This document shows positions 1-8,644 of a DNA stretch of 64,000 nucleotides, in pieces. Numbering within the stretch: the first letter of the stretch is position 1; each line of letters opens with the position of its first letter. The notes beneath the pieces are model-generated. The model was not told the origin of the DNA. It saw only the letters and a list, made by a program, of their open reading frames with translations, and did not search any database. The position numbers and the translations under genes are program-made. Source of the DNA: Pedobacter sp. R20-19 (lineage in GTDB: Bacteria > Bacteroidota > Bacteroidia > Sphingobacteriales > Sphingobacteriaceae); contig NZ_JCKI01000001.1 of the NCBI RefSeq assembly GCF_000708265.2, positions 62,001-126,000 of the forward strand, given 5' to 3'.

Positions 1-619
1 TTATAATCACCTTTAAAGTACTTTCTTTTATATTATTTAAGGCTATATAACCTTCAATTTCATTTATAATTCCTTGTAAAACCCCATTTTTCATTGCAGA
101 AATGGTATCGAAGCCTTCCGGAATTCCTTCATTCGCATCCCAATTTACTTCAGGCAACCTTCCGGTATATTCATGCATTGATTTAAAACGCATTTTTATC
201 CCCGGACTAATACTTCCTCCGAAATATTCATTTTTACCAGTAAGCAGATCATAGGTGATGCAGGTTCCGGCGTCTATCACCAAACAAGCTGTTCCAAAAC
301 CTAAACCATTTGCACCTAAAACGGCTGCCCATCGGTCTAAACCTAAAGTATTCGGTGTTTGGTATCGGTTAATCACTCCATTTGTTAGTGAAGTTGAAAA
401 CCGGGTATAGTTTGTATGCTTTTTTAAGTATCCCTCTAAAGTTGTAATTCCCTGATTTACACTACTGATAATTGCTTTTTGAGGCGAAAATTTATCAATT
501 AGATGTGCTAAATCAATAATACCTACTTTAATCAAGCGAAGATGATGGATAATTTCACGATCAGCAAAAACAGCTATTTTTGCCGATGAGTTTCCAATAT
601 CAATAGTTAATCTATGCAT
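1..619 (-). CDS. coaX: Type III pantothenate kinase, partial (C-terminus beyond left edge)
   Basis: Catalyses ATP-dependent phosphorylation of pantothenate, the first step of coenzyme A synthesis, in the cytoplasm. Translating the minus strand from the ATG at 619 gives a start with the phosphate-binding motif DIGNSSAK, then a TPNTLGLDRWAA segment that fits the family's TP-x-LG-x-DR motif, and DAGTCITYD, the second phosphate/metal motif of the ASKHA-fold CoaX family. About 206 codons are present without a stop; the family is usually near 240-260 residues, so some 40 residues lie outside the window. The reading frame is open to base 1, so this is truncation by the window, not a broken gene. Identification is confident; the 3' end is unseen. 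Confidence 0.93.
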   Translation of the reverse strand, partial: MHRLTIDIGNSSAKIAVFADREIIHHLRLIKVGIIDLAHLIDKFSPQKAIISSVNQGITTLEGYLKKHTNYTRFSTSLTNGVINRYQTPNTLGLDRWAAVLGANGLGFGTACLVIDAGTCITYDLLTGKNEYFGGSISPGIKMRFKSMHEYTGRLPEVNWDANEGIPEGFDTISAMKNGVLQGIINEIEGYIALNNIKESTLKVII

Positions 620-765
620 AGATACACTGTTATGCGATTATCTTCCGATCTGAAACCATACCTATACCAACCAGATTAAAACCTAAACAAGCTTTAATGC
701 GAAACTTCATGCCACAAAGCTATTAATCTTTGTTAAGTTTTGTTCTAGTTTTTTGTTAAAAAAGG

Positions 766-1746
766 TTAAACAAAAAGAAAGTATTGTACAGAAAGAACAA
801 ATAAAATAAATAGCGTTTCATAGAACCATCGGATTTTGGCATTGCTAAAATAATAGGCTAAAAGCACTGCTCCAGGTGGCACACATAGTAAAAAATGCCA
901 GGTGCGGAAATGGGGTTTCAGATAGAAACTTGCCCCTGCAACAATGAACATGAAGAACAATAATTGAAAGGCTTTGCGGGTACTAATAAAGCTTCTGAAG
1001 AAGTTCTCGCGAAGTTGGAGCGAAGCCAGAATAATAATAACCGTAACTGGAATGAGCACCAGGTAATCATTGTAATTGATTTTAAAAACGGAAGGAAATT
1101 TACTTCCTAATGGCCTCCAAATCTGATAAAAGGAAACAATATTATCTTTCCAGTAATAAAATACGGCCAGAAAAAAAAAGATGGTAAGAAAGCCCACAAG
1201 CCCGGCAACCCACTCACGCCAATTAAACGACCTAAAAAGCAAAAGCGCCAAAAAGATAAGCAGCAGCATGGCCATAAACGGAAAATAAATAAGTGTGCCC
1301 ACACCAATGATCATTCCGATATCAAAAACGGTTGTAATAGAATTTGCACTTTTATTCAGTTTTAGAAATTTATCAATTAACCAGATAAGCAGAAAATTGG
1401 TGATTAATGCCGGACTTAAAACCATAAATGGCATAAATAAACTAGTACCCGTTACATACATTAAAGCCGGTAAGAAACTTGGCTTAGCAAGCAGATTATG
1501 ATTATTGGCAACACGATTAAATATTAAAGCCTGAACAAAAACCAATGATGAGGCTATGAAAATATTAGCTGATGGGGAAAGTGCGTTGTCTAAATCTATG
1601 TTAATCAGCAACCTTGCAAAAGGCTCCAGGAAATCAAAATTCAGCTGTGCTGGCAACTCATGAAATATGGCAATACGCATAAAAAACGTGTAAGCCAATA
1701 ATAAAATGAGGTTAATGGGATTTAGCTTTCTAAACTGATTAATCAT
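766..1746 (-). CDS. DUF6427 family polytopic membrane protein
   Basis: Inner-membrane protein of about 326 residues made almost entirely of hydrophobic segments (roughly nine to ten predicted helices) separated by short basic loops. The start MINQFRKLNPINL and overall layout match the Bacteroidota-specific DUF6427 family, whose biochemical role is unknown. An in-frame ATG exists 21 bases upstream (1767), but I prefer 1746 because homologues I recall begin with this Met-Ile-Asn-xx-Arg-Lys stretch. It lies just upstream of coaX on the same strand with a gap of about 146 bases, so co-transcription is possible but not shown. No catalytic motif is visible. Confidence 0.75.
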   Translation of the reverse strand: MINQFRKLNPINLILLLAYTFFMRIAIFHELPAQLNFDFLEPFARLLINIDLDNALSPSANIFIASSLVFVQALIFNRVANNHNLLAKPSFLPALMYVTGTSLFMPFMVLSPALITNFLLIWLIDKFLKLNKSANSITTVFDIGMIIGVGTLIYFPFMAMLLLIFLALLLFRSFNWREWVAGLVGFLTIFFFLAVFYYWKDNIVSFYQIWRPLGSKFPSVFKINYNDYLVLIPVTVIIILASLQLRENFFRSFISTRKAFQLLFFMFIVAGASFYLKPHFRTWHFLLCVPPGAVLLAYYFSNAKIRWFYETLFILFVLSVQYFLFV

Positions 1747-1767
1747 GCCTTTTTCAAAGAGATGCAA

Positions 1768-2074
1768 AGTAAAGAAAATAATTTAAGAAAGATTAAGGTG
1801 GAAAAACTAAAGCTTAAAGACCAAAGCACAAAGCTTAAATTTTGTTTTGTAGTTTAATAACACTCCACCTTCATTAACTTATTTGCCTTATATGATCAAA
1901 ATACCATACAATTGATCAAAACTTTTCTCTTTAAAAATTATAAAATTCTTTATCCATTAGGAATTAACTGCAATGATTTATTTAAATAGCTAAATATTTT
2001 ACCACCTGAGACAGTTATGTATTTGGCAACCAATGAACCTTTTAAATTCCGGACTTTAAACACACCATTTGGAA
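1768..2074. other. Intergenic region, no gene seen
   Basis: AT-rich spacer between two minus-strand genes. It carries a short direct repetition around AGCTTAAAGACCAAAGC and AAGCTTAA near 1809-1838, and a GCCTTATATGATCAAAAT stretch near 1886 that resembles the ATATAAGG-type dispersed repeats found elsewhere in the window. I see no convincing ORF or RNA gene. Confidence 0.5.
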
Positions 2075-3064
2075 TTAAACCCTTGCGTATTTTTTCACCA
2101 TATCATCAATAATCTGAGCCGTCTCATCCGGAAAATCAAACTCATGTTTTTGAGGGTTTGCTACCCACTCTCTAATCACTGGTAACCAGTTACTGGAGCT
2201 ACCCCAAATTACAGGTAAACCAAATTGCTTTAAAGCATAAGCATTACACTGTTGCTCAAACTGAAAGCGCATAGGCGCAACAAGTAATTTTTTCTTCAAA
2301 TAAAGCGCTTCTGATGGACCTTCAAAACCGCCTCCTGTAAATAAACCCTCACAAGTAGCCAAACTCTTGTTGAACTTTTCATTGTTCACCGGTTCTACGA
2401 ATATATTTCCTTCCTGATATGCAACTTTACTATGTTTTGAAAAGACTTCCCATTTCACTTCTGGCAGTTGCATAAAAAGCTTCACCAGTCGTTTATCATC
2501 AATAGCAGGCAAGTAAACGGTATAATGACCGAGATTTTTAGTTTGCATGGCTCTTATTTCAGATCGGATAACTGGCGTATGAATAAAACTGTCATACCGA
2601 TCAAAGTGAAAACCAATATGATGTTTGGTCGGTGCGTACCGACTTAAGATTAACTTCCCCCAGTCTAACGTTTTAGGGCGTGGAACTTTTTTAGATTTAA
2701 ATGCTGCCTGATGGCTTAAAGAAACACATTCTATCCCCTGAAGCTTACAGGCCCAGGCACTTACAGGCTCAAAATCATTAACAATAAGGTTATAATCCTT
2801 TAACTGAAGCTGCTTCATATCTTTTCTGAAACGGAAAAGATTCATGCTTAACCAAGTTTTGAAATGGTCAACACCGCCCTTTTTTCCAAAGACAAAACTG
2901 AAACCATGTAGCTGATATTTTACCGGCTGACTCAATTTTACATCAGCTTGTGTTCCACTAACCAGAATATCGAGTTCGCCATATTTCTGCAGTAGCGGAA
3001 TAATTTCACGGGCTCTACTAATATGCCCATTTCCGGTTCCCTGTATTGCATAGAGTATCTTCAT
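2075..3064 (-). CDS. Glycosyltransferase (MurG/GT28-like, Glyco_trans_1_3 family)
   Basis: Predicted cytoplasmic or membrane-peripheral sugar transferase of GT-B fold. The N-terminus has the glycine-rich QGTGNGHISRAREI motif (residues about 8-21), typical of the GT28/MurG-like acceptor domain. The C-terminal half has LFTGGGFEGPSEAL (about residues 243-256), the usual nucleotide-sugar-binding Gly-rich/Glu motif. At 329 residues it is normal for the family. It ends an apparent two-gene minus-strand unit with the LpxH-like phosphoesterase 21 bases upstream, which suggests a lipid-linked glycan or envelope lipid substrate. The real donor and acceptor cannot be told from sequence. The start ATG at 3064 is directly followed by the expected beta-strand KILYAIQGTG. 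Confidence 0.85.
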   Translation of the reverse strand: MKILYAIQGTGNGHISRAREIIPLLQKYGELDILVSGTQADVKLSQPVKYQLHGFSFVFGKKGGVDHFKTWLSMNLFRFRKDMKQLQLKDYNLIVNDFEPVSAWACKLQGIECVSLSHQAAFKSKKVPRPKTLDWGKLILSRYAPTKHHIGFHFDRYDSFIHTPVIRSEIRAMQTKNLGHYTVYLPAIDDKRLVKLFMQLPEVKWEVFSKHSKVAYQEGNIFVEPVNNEKFNKSLATCEGLFTGGGFEGPSEALYLKKKLLVAPMRFQFEQQCNAYALKQFGLPVIWGSSSNWLPVIREWVANPQKHEFDFPDETAQIIDDMVKKYARV

Positions 3065-3085
3065 TTAAGCCCTAATATCTCAAAT

Positions 3086-3940
3086 TTATTGAGCAATTTC
3101 ATATTTTATATGTTGCAAAAGAATATTTACATCTAATTTACTCTTCAAATCTTCTGAATCTGAAAGGATTCCATCATCTGTTTCATCCTTAACAAATTCT
3201 TTATAGTCATATTTAAAAATGTTCCAATTTTGATTCTGGTATTCTAATGCCGTTAAACTTTCTACCCAATCGCCACTATTCAGATAAGTTACGCTTCCAT
3301 GATCCATAGCAATATCACGCTTTTCTGCCTGGTGAATATGGCCACAAACTACATATTCATAGCCTTTTTCTATAGCCAGTTCGGCAGCTGTTTGTTCAAA
3401 ACTATTGATAAACTTCACAGCATCCTTAAACCTGGCTTTGATTTTTTTAGAAAAACTCATTTTCTCTCTACCTAAAGCCGTAAGCACCCAATTTACGAAG
3501 CTGTTAATAAGAATAAGGCTGTCATAACCAACTGCACCCATTTTTGCCAGCCACTTAGAATGTTGCATGGTTACATCAAATACATCACCATGAAAAAACC
3601 AGGCTTTCTTACCGTCCAATTCCATGATCAGTTTATTCTGGAGATGAAATGTTCCCATTTCCATGCCATCAAATTTACGGAGCATTTCATCATGGTTGCC
3701 TGTAAGGTAGTGCACTTGAACTCCTTCAGAAACAAATTTCATTAATTTGCGAACCACTTTCATATGCGACTCTGGCCAGTAGCGTTTGCTGAATTGCCAG
3801 ATATCTATAATATCTCCATTTAAGATAAGGGTTTTAGGCTTAATGCTTTTGAGATACTTTAAAAGTTCTTTAGCATGGCAGCCATAAGTGCCCAAATGTA
3901 CATCGGATATTACGACTACATCAACATTTCTTTTGTTCAT
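3086..3940 (-). CDS. UDP-2,3-diacylglucosamine diphosphatase-like metallophosphoesterase
   Basis: Calcineurin-fold metallophosphoesterase. All five metal-binding blocks are present in order: DVHLG (about residues 14-18), GDIID (about 42-46), GNHDE (about 81-85), HGDVFD (about 116-121) and GHIHQAE (about 200-206). This arrangement fits the LpxH/LpxH2-like group that hydrolyses UDP-2,3-diacylglucosamine in lipid A synthesis, and Bacteroidota proteins of this length (284 residues) are usually annotated that way. Broader phosphoesterase function remains possible. The glycosyltransferase gene follows 21 bases downstream on the same strand, consistent with a shared envelope role. Confidence 0.85.
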   Translation of the reverse strand: MNKRNVDVVVISDVHLGTYGCHAKELLKYLKSIKPKTLILNGDIIDIWQFSKRYWPESHMKVVRKLMKFVSEGVQVHYLTGNHDEMLRKFDGMEMGTFHLQNKLIMELDGKKAWFFHGDVFDVTMQHSKWLAKMGAVGYDSLILINSFVNWVLTALGREKMSFSKKIKARFKDAVKFINSFEQTAAELAIEKGYEYVVCGHIHQAEKRDIAMDHGSVTYLNSGDWVESLTALEYQNQNWNIFKYDYKEFVKDETDDGILSDSEDLKSKLDVNILLQHIKYEIAQ

Positions 3941-4009
3941 AAATTAAAATTTGGGGGGACGAATGCTAGTACCGCTTCAAAAAAGCAGTTCAGATATAAA
4001 AATAATGCC

Positions 4010-4105
4010 TTACCAGTCTTCTTCCTCATCAAGTTTTACCTCGAAAGGGCTAAAGAAATAAAGTACAATTATTAGCAGGCATACGGCAAAGAATGATTCT
4101 AACAT
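4010..4105 (-). CDS. Predicted 31-residue single-pass membrane peptide with acidic tail
   Basis: Reading the minus strand from ATG at 4105 to TAA at 4010 gives a 31-residue peptide. It begins MLESFFAVCLLIIVLYF, one continuous hydrophobic helix, and ends FEVKLDEEEDW, a strongly acidic tail. A helix followed by a charged tail is what a real membrane miniprotein looks like and is unlikely in random AT-rich DNA. It lies between the YfhO gene terminator and the phosphoesterase gene, all on the same strand. It is too short for usual gene callers. No family is recognised and function is unknown. Confidence 0.45.
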   Translation of the reverse strand: MLESFFAVCLLIIVLYFFSPFEVKLDEEEDW

Positions 4106-4212
4106 ATCATCTGATTTACATTACAAATGTAAGACACTGTCTATCAACCAAATGTTACGCGATTGTTAAATTATTCTTCGTTATGATAAATTAAGTTAAA
4201 AGGATAGAGCAT

Positions 4213-4246
4213 AAAAAAACCCATAAGATTTTATCCTTATGGGTTT
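4213..4246 (-). terminator. Rho-independent terminator of the YfhO gene
   Basis: Inverted repeat AAACCCATAAG / CTTATGGGTTT (4217-4227 and 4236-4246) with an 8-base loop. On the minus strand it is followed by a run of T, 20 bases past the stop of the YfhO gene. Confidence 0.8.
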
Positions 4247-4265
4247 TAAATAATGGTCGATCAGT

Positions 4266-6767
4266 TTACGCTTTTACTTCCACTGATTTTTTCTTATTCT
4301 CGGCATAAATACCGAATCCTAATGCTGCCAGCAAAAGAATTGATCCCGCTAGGGAAATGTTTTCTCCGGCATAATATGATGTTGGGTGGAAAATGAACTC
4401 AAGTTTATGGTTACCCGCTTCCAGTTTTGCCGCACGTAATACGTAATCTGCTCTGAAATAGGGTTTCTCCACACCATCAATATACATTTTCCATCCTTTA
4501 TTGTAATAAATTTCAGAGAAAACTGCTACGACTTCTTTCGCAGTAGAATATTCGTAAGTTAAATGATCAGGATTATAGTTGGTTAATTTTATAAAACCTT
4601 CCTGTCCTGTACCTAAAATTTTGCTATCTACCAATCCTTTAAAGCTTTCATCTACAATAGCCTCTTTTCTAGCATCAAAACTGCTAATGGCTTTCATCTC
4701 CTCATCAGAATTTTTAACAAACTGTATGCTTTCTACAAACCAGGCATTGCCAGCAGCTGTAGGGTTACGCTGCATTTTATATGATCCTGTTTTTTGATCC
4801 TGTGTAATGATGTATTTTGTGTTCAGCATATCCAACACATCCTGATTGATGCTTTTGCTGAACTGATGCTGAATGAGCTCATCAAAACGTTTTAATTTAG
4901 CAGCATGATAACCACCAACTGTTTTATGGAATGATGAAGTACTGGCATCATTAAAAGTATTGATAGAGGCATCGAAAACCCTAAAGTTCGGATCTTTATC
5001 TGCAGAAATAAAATTATCTACATCTCTAGGCTGAAAATAATTGGAAACCGTTGTTTTTGGCTCAAAGTTTTTATTATTCAAATAGCGGCGATCTATCTGC
5101 CACATATCTACTAAAATGGAAAGTGCTAATAATCCGAAAGCCAATTGTGCATTTAATTTTTTTGTAATAAATGCCCAGATAATACCAAAACCTATTAAGA
5201 TAAAAAAGAAGGAACGGAAAGCATCTCCACGACCAATAGCAATTCTATCTTCAACTAAACCATTCGCAATTTTCTGTGCAACACCTGCATTATTTTGCAA
5301 GCTCTGGGTTAAAGCTTGTACTATTTGTGCATGATTTGAAGCCTGAAAACTAAAGAATAGTGTAGGTGCAATAGCTACAATAAGTGCAAAACCACCTGTT
5401 ATTCCGGCAGACCATGTTAGTTTCTTAACTAAAACTTTCTGATCAATATTGCCATCCTGTACTTCCTTAACTGCTAAAAGCGCTAATATAGGAACCATTA
5501 ATCCAACTACAGCCAAGATTGATTCTACGGCCCTGAATTTATTATAAAGTGGGAAATAATCGAAGAAGATATTACTTACTAATGGGAAATGGCGGCCGAA
5601 TGATAATAATATAAATAATATTGTTGTGGACAGAATCCACCATTTTAAAGGATTGCGAACGATGAATAATCCAAATACAAATAAGAAACAGATAATTGCA
5701 CCAAAGTAATAGCCTCCTTGAGTAAAAGGTTTTTCACCCCAGTATTGCTGCATATTTAACTGTTGTCCCAATTGCTGAATAGCTTGAGTGGTTTGCGCCT
5801 GGTCTCCGCCCGTAATTTCAGCTACGGCTTTGTACATATTTCCATCAGGCTTAACCAGCTCTTCTACACCGGATGCACCGCCATATAAATCAGGTATTAA
5901 AAAGGTAAAGCTTTCACCAACACCCTGGCTCCATTGATACGCATACTCTTTTGACATTCCAGAGTCCTTATCAGTTGAAGTTTCTGCTGTCAGATTGGAT
6001 TTACCGCGATTGGTTTCTTTGGCGTATTCTGCTGTTGACCATAGTAAACTTGCATTAATCATTATGGCAAGCACTACTGATAAAGCAAGAAAGCCAAATG
6101 ATTTAATCAAATTTGAAATCGTTTTATTTCGATATGCCTGATAAAGCTCTACCAAAACGAAAACCAAAATAGCCAACAATAAATAATAAGTCATCTGCAC
6201 GTGGTTGGTCCTGATTTCCAAGGCTAGAAACAGCGCTGTTAAACTTGCGCCATACCAATACTTCCCTCTGATAGTTAGCAGTATACTGGCTATAATTGGC
6301 GCAAAAAAACCAATTGCAAGCGCTTTACTACTGTGTCCACTAGCAATTAACACAAAATTGTAAGTTGTAAATGTAAATGCAATGGCACCTGCTGCAGCCA
6401 GCCATGGATTAACTTTTAATACGATAAATAAGAAATAAGCCCCAAAAAGAAGTAACAATACCGTACCTGTTGGATTTGGCAGTGCCTTCGTGATCAAAGC
6501 AATTCCATAAGTTGCGCCGTTATAGGCGTAAGGTACCCAGATTTGATATGCAGGCATTCCTCCAAACATTTGGTTGGTCCAGAGTGGTGCTTTGCCATCC
6601 TTTTCCTTAAAATCCATAATTTCCTTTTGCATGGCCTGCGATTGGATCACATCGCTCTGCGCTGGCGCCTTACCCTGTAAAACAGGACTGAAGTAGGCAA
6701 AAGTAATGACTACAAAAATTGCTATGATGGCTAAGTGAATGCCATTTTTGTTAAACCAGTTATTCAT
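4266..6767 (-). CDS. YfhO family membrane protein
   Basis: Large inner-membrane protein of 833 residues. The first ~560 residues carry about 11-12 hydrophobic segments, including an N-terminal anchor (IIAIFVVITFAYF) followed by a conserved external loop (QSDVIQSQAMQKE). A soluble globular C-terminal part (about 570-795) ends in a final helix (AGSILLLAALGFGIYA). This matches the YfhO family, related to GT-C-fold membrane glycosyltransferases and in Firmicutes linked to glycosylation of teichoic or lipoteichoic acids. In Bacteroidota the substrate is unknown; a role in envelope glycan modification is inference. It is a single transcription unit with its own terminator. A -7-like element (TATTTTTG, minus strand, 6795-6802) lies 28 bases upstream. 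Confidence 0.87.
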   Translation of the reverse strand: MNNWFNKNGIHLAIIAIFVVITFAYFSPVLQGKAPAQSDVIQSQAMQKEIMDFKEKDGKAPLWTNQMFGGMPAYQIWVPYAYNGATYGIALITKALPNPTGTVLLLLFGAYFLFIVLKVNPWLAAAGAIAFTFTTYNFVLIASGHSSKALAIGFFAPIIASILLTIRGKYWYGASLTALFLALEIRTNHVQMTYYLLLAILVFVLVELYQAYRNKTISNLIKSFGFLALSVVLAIMINASLLWSTAEYAKETNRGKSNLTAETSTDKDSGMSKEYAYQWSQGVGESFTFLIPDLYGGASGVEELVKPDGNMYKAVAEITGGDQAQTTQAIQQLGQQLNMQQYWGEKPFTQGGYYFGAIICFLFVFGLFIVRNPLKWWILSTTILFILLSFGRHFPLVSNIFFDYFPLYNKFRAVESILAVVGLMVPILALLAVKEVQDGNIDQKVLVKKLTWSAGITGGFALIVAIAPTLFFSFQASNHAQIVQALTQSLQNNAGVAQKIANGLVEDRIAIGRGDAFRSFFFILIGFGIIWAFITKKLNAQLAFGLLALSILVDMWQIDRRYLNNKNFEPKTTVSNYFQPRDVDNFISADKDPNFRVFDASINTFNDASTSSFHKTVGGYHAAKLKRFDELIQHQFSKSINQDVLDMLNTKYIITQDQKTGSYKMQRNPTAAGNAWFVESIQFVKNSDEEMKAISSFDARKEAIVDESFKGLVDSKILGTGQEGFIKLTNYNPDHLTYEYSTAKEVVAVFSEIYYNKGWKMYIDGVEKPYFRADYVLRAAKLEAGNHKLEFIFHPTSYYAGENISLAGSILLLAALGFGIYAENKKKSVEVKA

Positions 6768-6896
6768 TAAGGTTTGTTTAAATTAAAGGAATGTCAAAAA
6801 TAAAAAATTGGTCGGTATAAAAAAGGAATAAATTAAATGTGAGTAGAATAAAAAATTAGTTTTGCATAATCAAAACTTCAATTCAATCCGTTTATT

Positions 6897-7985
6897 ATGA
6901 GAAAGTTTGTACTTACGATGCTAATATTTAGTTCTTGGTTGAGTGTTAAGGCTCAAATTGTAAGTTTAAACAAGGAAGAACTTAGTACTTTAAAGGCCGA
7001 GATTACAAACAATCCGCAGGCGAAGAAAATATATGCAAGCTTGCAAAAATCCACAACGATTTATTTAAATCAAAAGCCCAATCCTATTGATACCATAAGA
7101 ACCGAGGGCTTATTAAAAGGCGACCCCAAAAAGGACAAGACTAAATTGGCCCTGCCTGACATGAATAAAATGTTTGCGCTGGCATTGCAATACCGACTCA
7201 CAAATGATCGTAATTATTTAAATAAATGTATTTCATTTTTAAGTGCCTGGGCTAAAATTAATCATTCTAGTGGAGATCCGATTGATGACACCAACCTGGA
7301 TAAAGCCATTGAGGCATATGATCTGATTAAAAATGACATTCCTTTAGCTGATAAAAAAAACATTGACGACTGGTTAAGCGAAACCGCCAAGGCGGAAATC
7401 AACAGTAAGCGTATGAAACCAGGAAAAGCGACTGCCATTAATAATTGGAATGCACACCGGCTAAAAGTAGTTGGAGAAATTGGATATGCGTTAAATAACC
7501 GTGAATTTATTGACTGGACCATAGATCATTTGAAAAGCCATATCAATATTAACCTATATGCCGATGGAAGCAGCCTGGATTTTAAACAAAGAGATGCCTT
7601 GCACTATCATCTTTACGATTTGGAACCCATGTTAAAACTTGCTATTATCATTAATCGGGGAGAAGGTACTAATTTTTACACCTATCAATCCCCTAACGGC
7701 TCTTCAATTAAAAAGTCTGTAGATTGGCTAATTCCGTATATCACAGGAGAAAAGAAACACGAAGAATATGTTAATACAACCGTTAAGTTTGATCATGACC
7801 GAGCCATGAATCATGAACCAGGTTTTGCAGCCGGAACGTTATTTGAGCCCAAACTTGCTATACCACTTTTAAAATCTGTAGTTTATTTTGATCCAAAATA
7901 TCAAACCCTGCTTTATCAGCTATTGGATGGTCAATCAGATATAAATCTATTTGTAAATAAAATTAAGATAGAAAACATAAAATAA
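6897..7985 (+). CDS. Alginate lyase-like polysaccharide lyase, exported
   Basis: Predicted exported protein of 362 residues with an N-terminal signal peptide (MRKFVLTMLIFSSWLSVKAQ, cleavage after AQ near residue 20). The rest is an alpha-helical barrel protein of the Pfam Alginate_lyase type (PL5-like fold). Likely catalytic surroundings are the NNWNAHR segment (about residues 182-188), matching the family Asn-Asn/His motif, and HYHLYDLEPM (about 237-246), carrying His and Tyr. The family cleaves mannuronate-containing uronic acid polymers by beta-elimination, but the substrate is not predictable here. There is no SusC/SusD pair or other carbohydrate-active gene next to it, so it is not part of an obvious utilisation locus. 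It is followed by a GbsR-type regulator gene. Confidence 0.75.
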   Translation: MRKFVLTMLIFSSWLSVKAQIVSLNKEELSTLKAEITNNPQAKKIYASLQKSTTIYLNQKPNPIDTIRTEGLLKGDPKKDKTKLALPDMNKMFALALQYRLTNDRNYLNKCISFLSAWAKINHSSGDPIDDTNLDKAIEAYDLIKNDIPLADKKNIDDWLSETAKAEINSKRMKPGKATAINNWNAHRLKVVGEIGYALNNREFIDWTIDHLKSHININLYADGSSLDFKQRDALHYHLYDLEPMLKLAIIINRGEGTNFYTYQSPNGSSIKKSVDWLIPYITGEKKHEEYVNTTVKFDHDRAMNHEPGFAAGTLFEPKLAIPLLKSVVYFDPKYQTLLYQLLDGQSDINLFVNKIKIENIK

Positions 7986-7990
7986 ATAAA

Positions 7991-8010
7991 CTTTCAATAA
8001 TTTTTGAAAG
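7991..8010. promoter_or_regulatory. Palindrome CTTTCA-N8-TGAAAG, probable operator (copy 1)
   Basis: Perfect 6-base arms separated by 8 bases, ending 25 bases before the ATG of the GbsR-type regulator. It overlaps the -33 TTTG of the predicted promoter. An identical architecture recurs at 8609-8628. It also starts 6 bases after the previous gene's stop, so a weak terminator is an alternative, but there is no T-run. Confidence 0.55.
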
Positions 8011-8032
8011 TTTAATAAAATCATTATCTTTG
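8003..8032 (+). promoter_or_regulatory. Bacteroidota-type promoter of the GbsR regulator gene
   Basis: TTTG (8003-8006) and TATCTTTG (8025-8032, consensus TAnnTTTG) are spaced by 18 bases, the usual Bacteroidota -33/-7 arrangement. The -7 element ends only 3 bases before the ATG at 8036, so the transcript would be leaderless or nearly so. The -33 box lies inside the palindrome at 7991-8010, which fits autoregulation by occlusion. Confidence 0.5.
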
Positions 8033-8035
8033 TTT

Positions 8036-8542
8036 ATGGAATTAGCAGCAGCCAAATTAAAATTTATCGAAGCCTGGGGAAAATTAGGCTCCGAATGGGG
8101 AATTAACCGCACCATGGCGCAGGTTCATGCTTTATTACTGATCTCTCCGGAAGCTTTAACCACCGAAGAAATTATGGAAAATTTAAGTATCTCCAGAGGG
8201 AATGCCAATATGACCTTAAGAGATTTAATAGGCTGGGGACTTATCGAAAAACAGCACAAGGCAGGTGAGCGAAAAGAGTATTTTTTTGCTGATAAAGATG
8301 TTTGGAACATTGCACGCCAGGTGGCTAAAGAACGTAAAAAAAGGGAGTTGGAGCCTGTACTAAAAGTGTTAAATGAATTATCTGCTGTTACAGGTGATGA
8401 AAAAGATCCCGAATTGATCACATTTAAAAAATCAGTTGCTGATATCAACAAACTCGCGGGTAATGTTGATAAGACATTGGAAACCATGTTAAAAGCCGAA
8501 GAAAGCTGGTTTTGGGGATCGGTATTAAAGGTTTTTAAATAA
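8036..8542 (+). CDS. GbsR/MarR-family transcriptional regulator
   Basis: Cytoplasmic winged-helix DNA-binding protein of 168 residues. The segment ALTTEEIMENLSISRG followed by NANMTLRDLIGWGLI (about residues 43-73) is the helix-turn-helix with the recognition helix starting at SRGNANM, as in GbsR-like proteins. The wing follows at GERKEYFFADKDVW, and the C-terminal half is helical and probably dimerises. A TTG at 8030 could extend it by two codons; ATG at 8036 is preferred. Palindromes of the same sequence sit before this gene and before the next two genes, suggesting that it regulates itself and its downstream neighbours. The inducer is unknown. Confidence 0.85.
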   Translation: MELAAAKLKFIEAWGKLGSEWGINRTMAQVHALLLISPEALTTEEIMENLSISRGNANMTLRDLIGWGLIEKQHKAGERKEYFFADKDVWNIARQVAKERKKRELEPVLKVLNELSAVTGDEKDPELITFKKSVADINKLAGNVDKTLETMLKAEESWFWGSVLKVFK

Positions 8543-8568
8543 AGCTAAGTAAAATAGAATACAAACAT

Positions 8569-8600
8569 AAGCCTTATATGATTATACGGCTTTATTTTTT
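8569..8600 (+). terminator. Possible terminator after the GbsR regulator gene
   Basis: Imperfect hairpin AAGCC-x-TATA / TATA-x-GGCTT followed by a T-rich run (TTTATTTTTT), about 27 bases past the stop codon. Stem is short and has one mismatch. Confidence 0.45.
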
Positions 8601-8608
8601 AATCCAAC

Positions 8609-8628
8609 CTTTCATTTTTTACTGAAAG
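8609..8628. promoter_or_regulatory. Palindrome CTTTCA-N8-TGAAAG, probable operator (copy 2)
   Basis: Same arms and same 8-base spacing as at 7991-8010, while the spacer sequence differs. It ends 16 bases before the ATG of the membrane protein gene at 8645, a position suited to repression of the 8645-10047 pair by the upstream GbsR-type regulator. Confidence 0.55.
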
Positions 8629-8644
8629 TTTTAAAATTAAAGAA

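Noticed and set aside
8125..8487. 120-codon open frame on the minus strand inside the GbsR-type regulator gene
   Set aside because: It is the antisense of a well-supported gene, Ser/Phe/Asn-rich as expected for the reverse of a coding frame, and has no recognisable domain or promoter.
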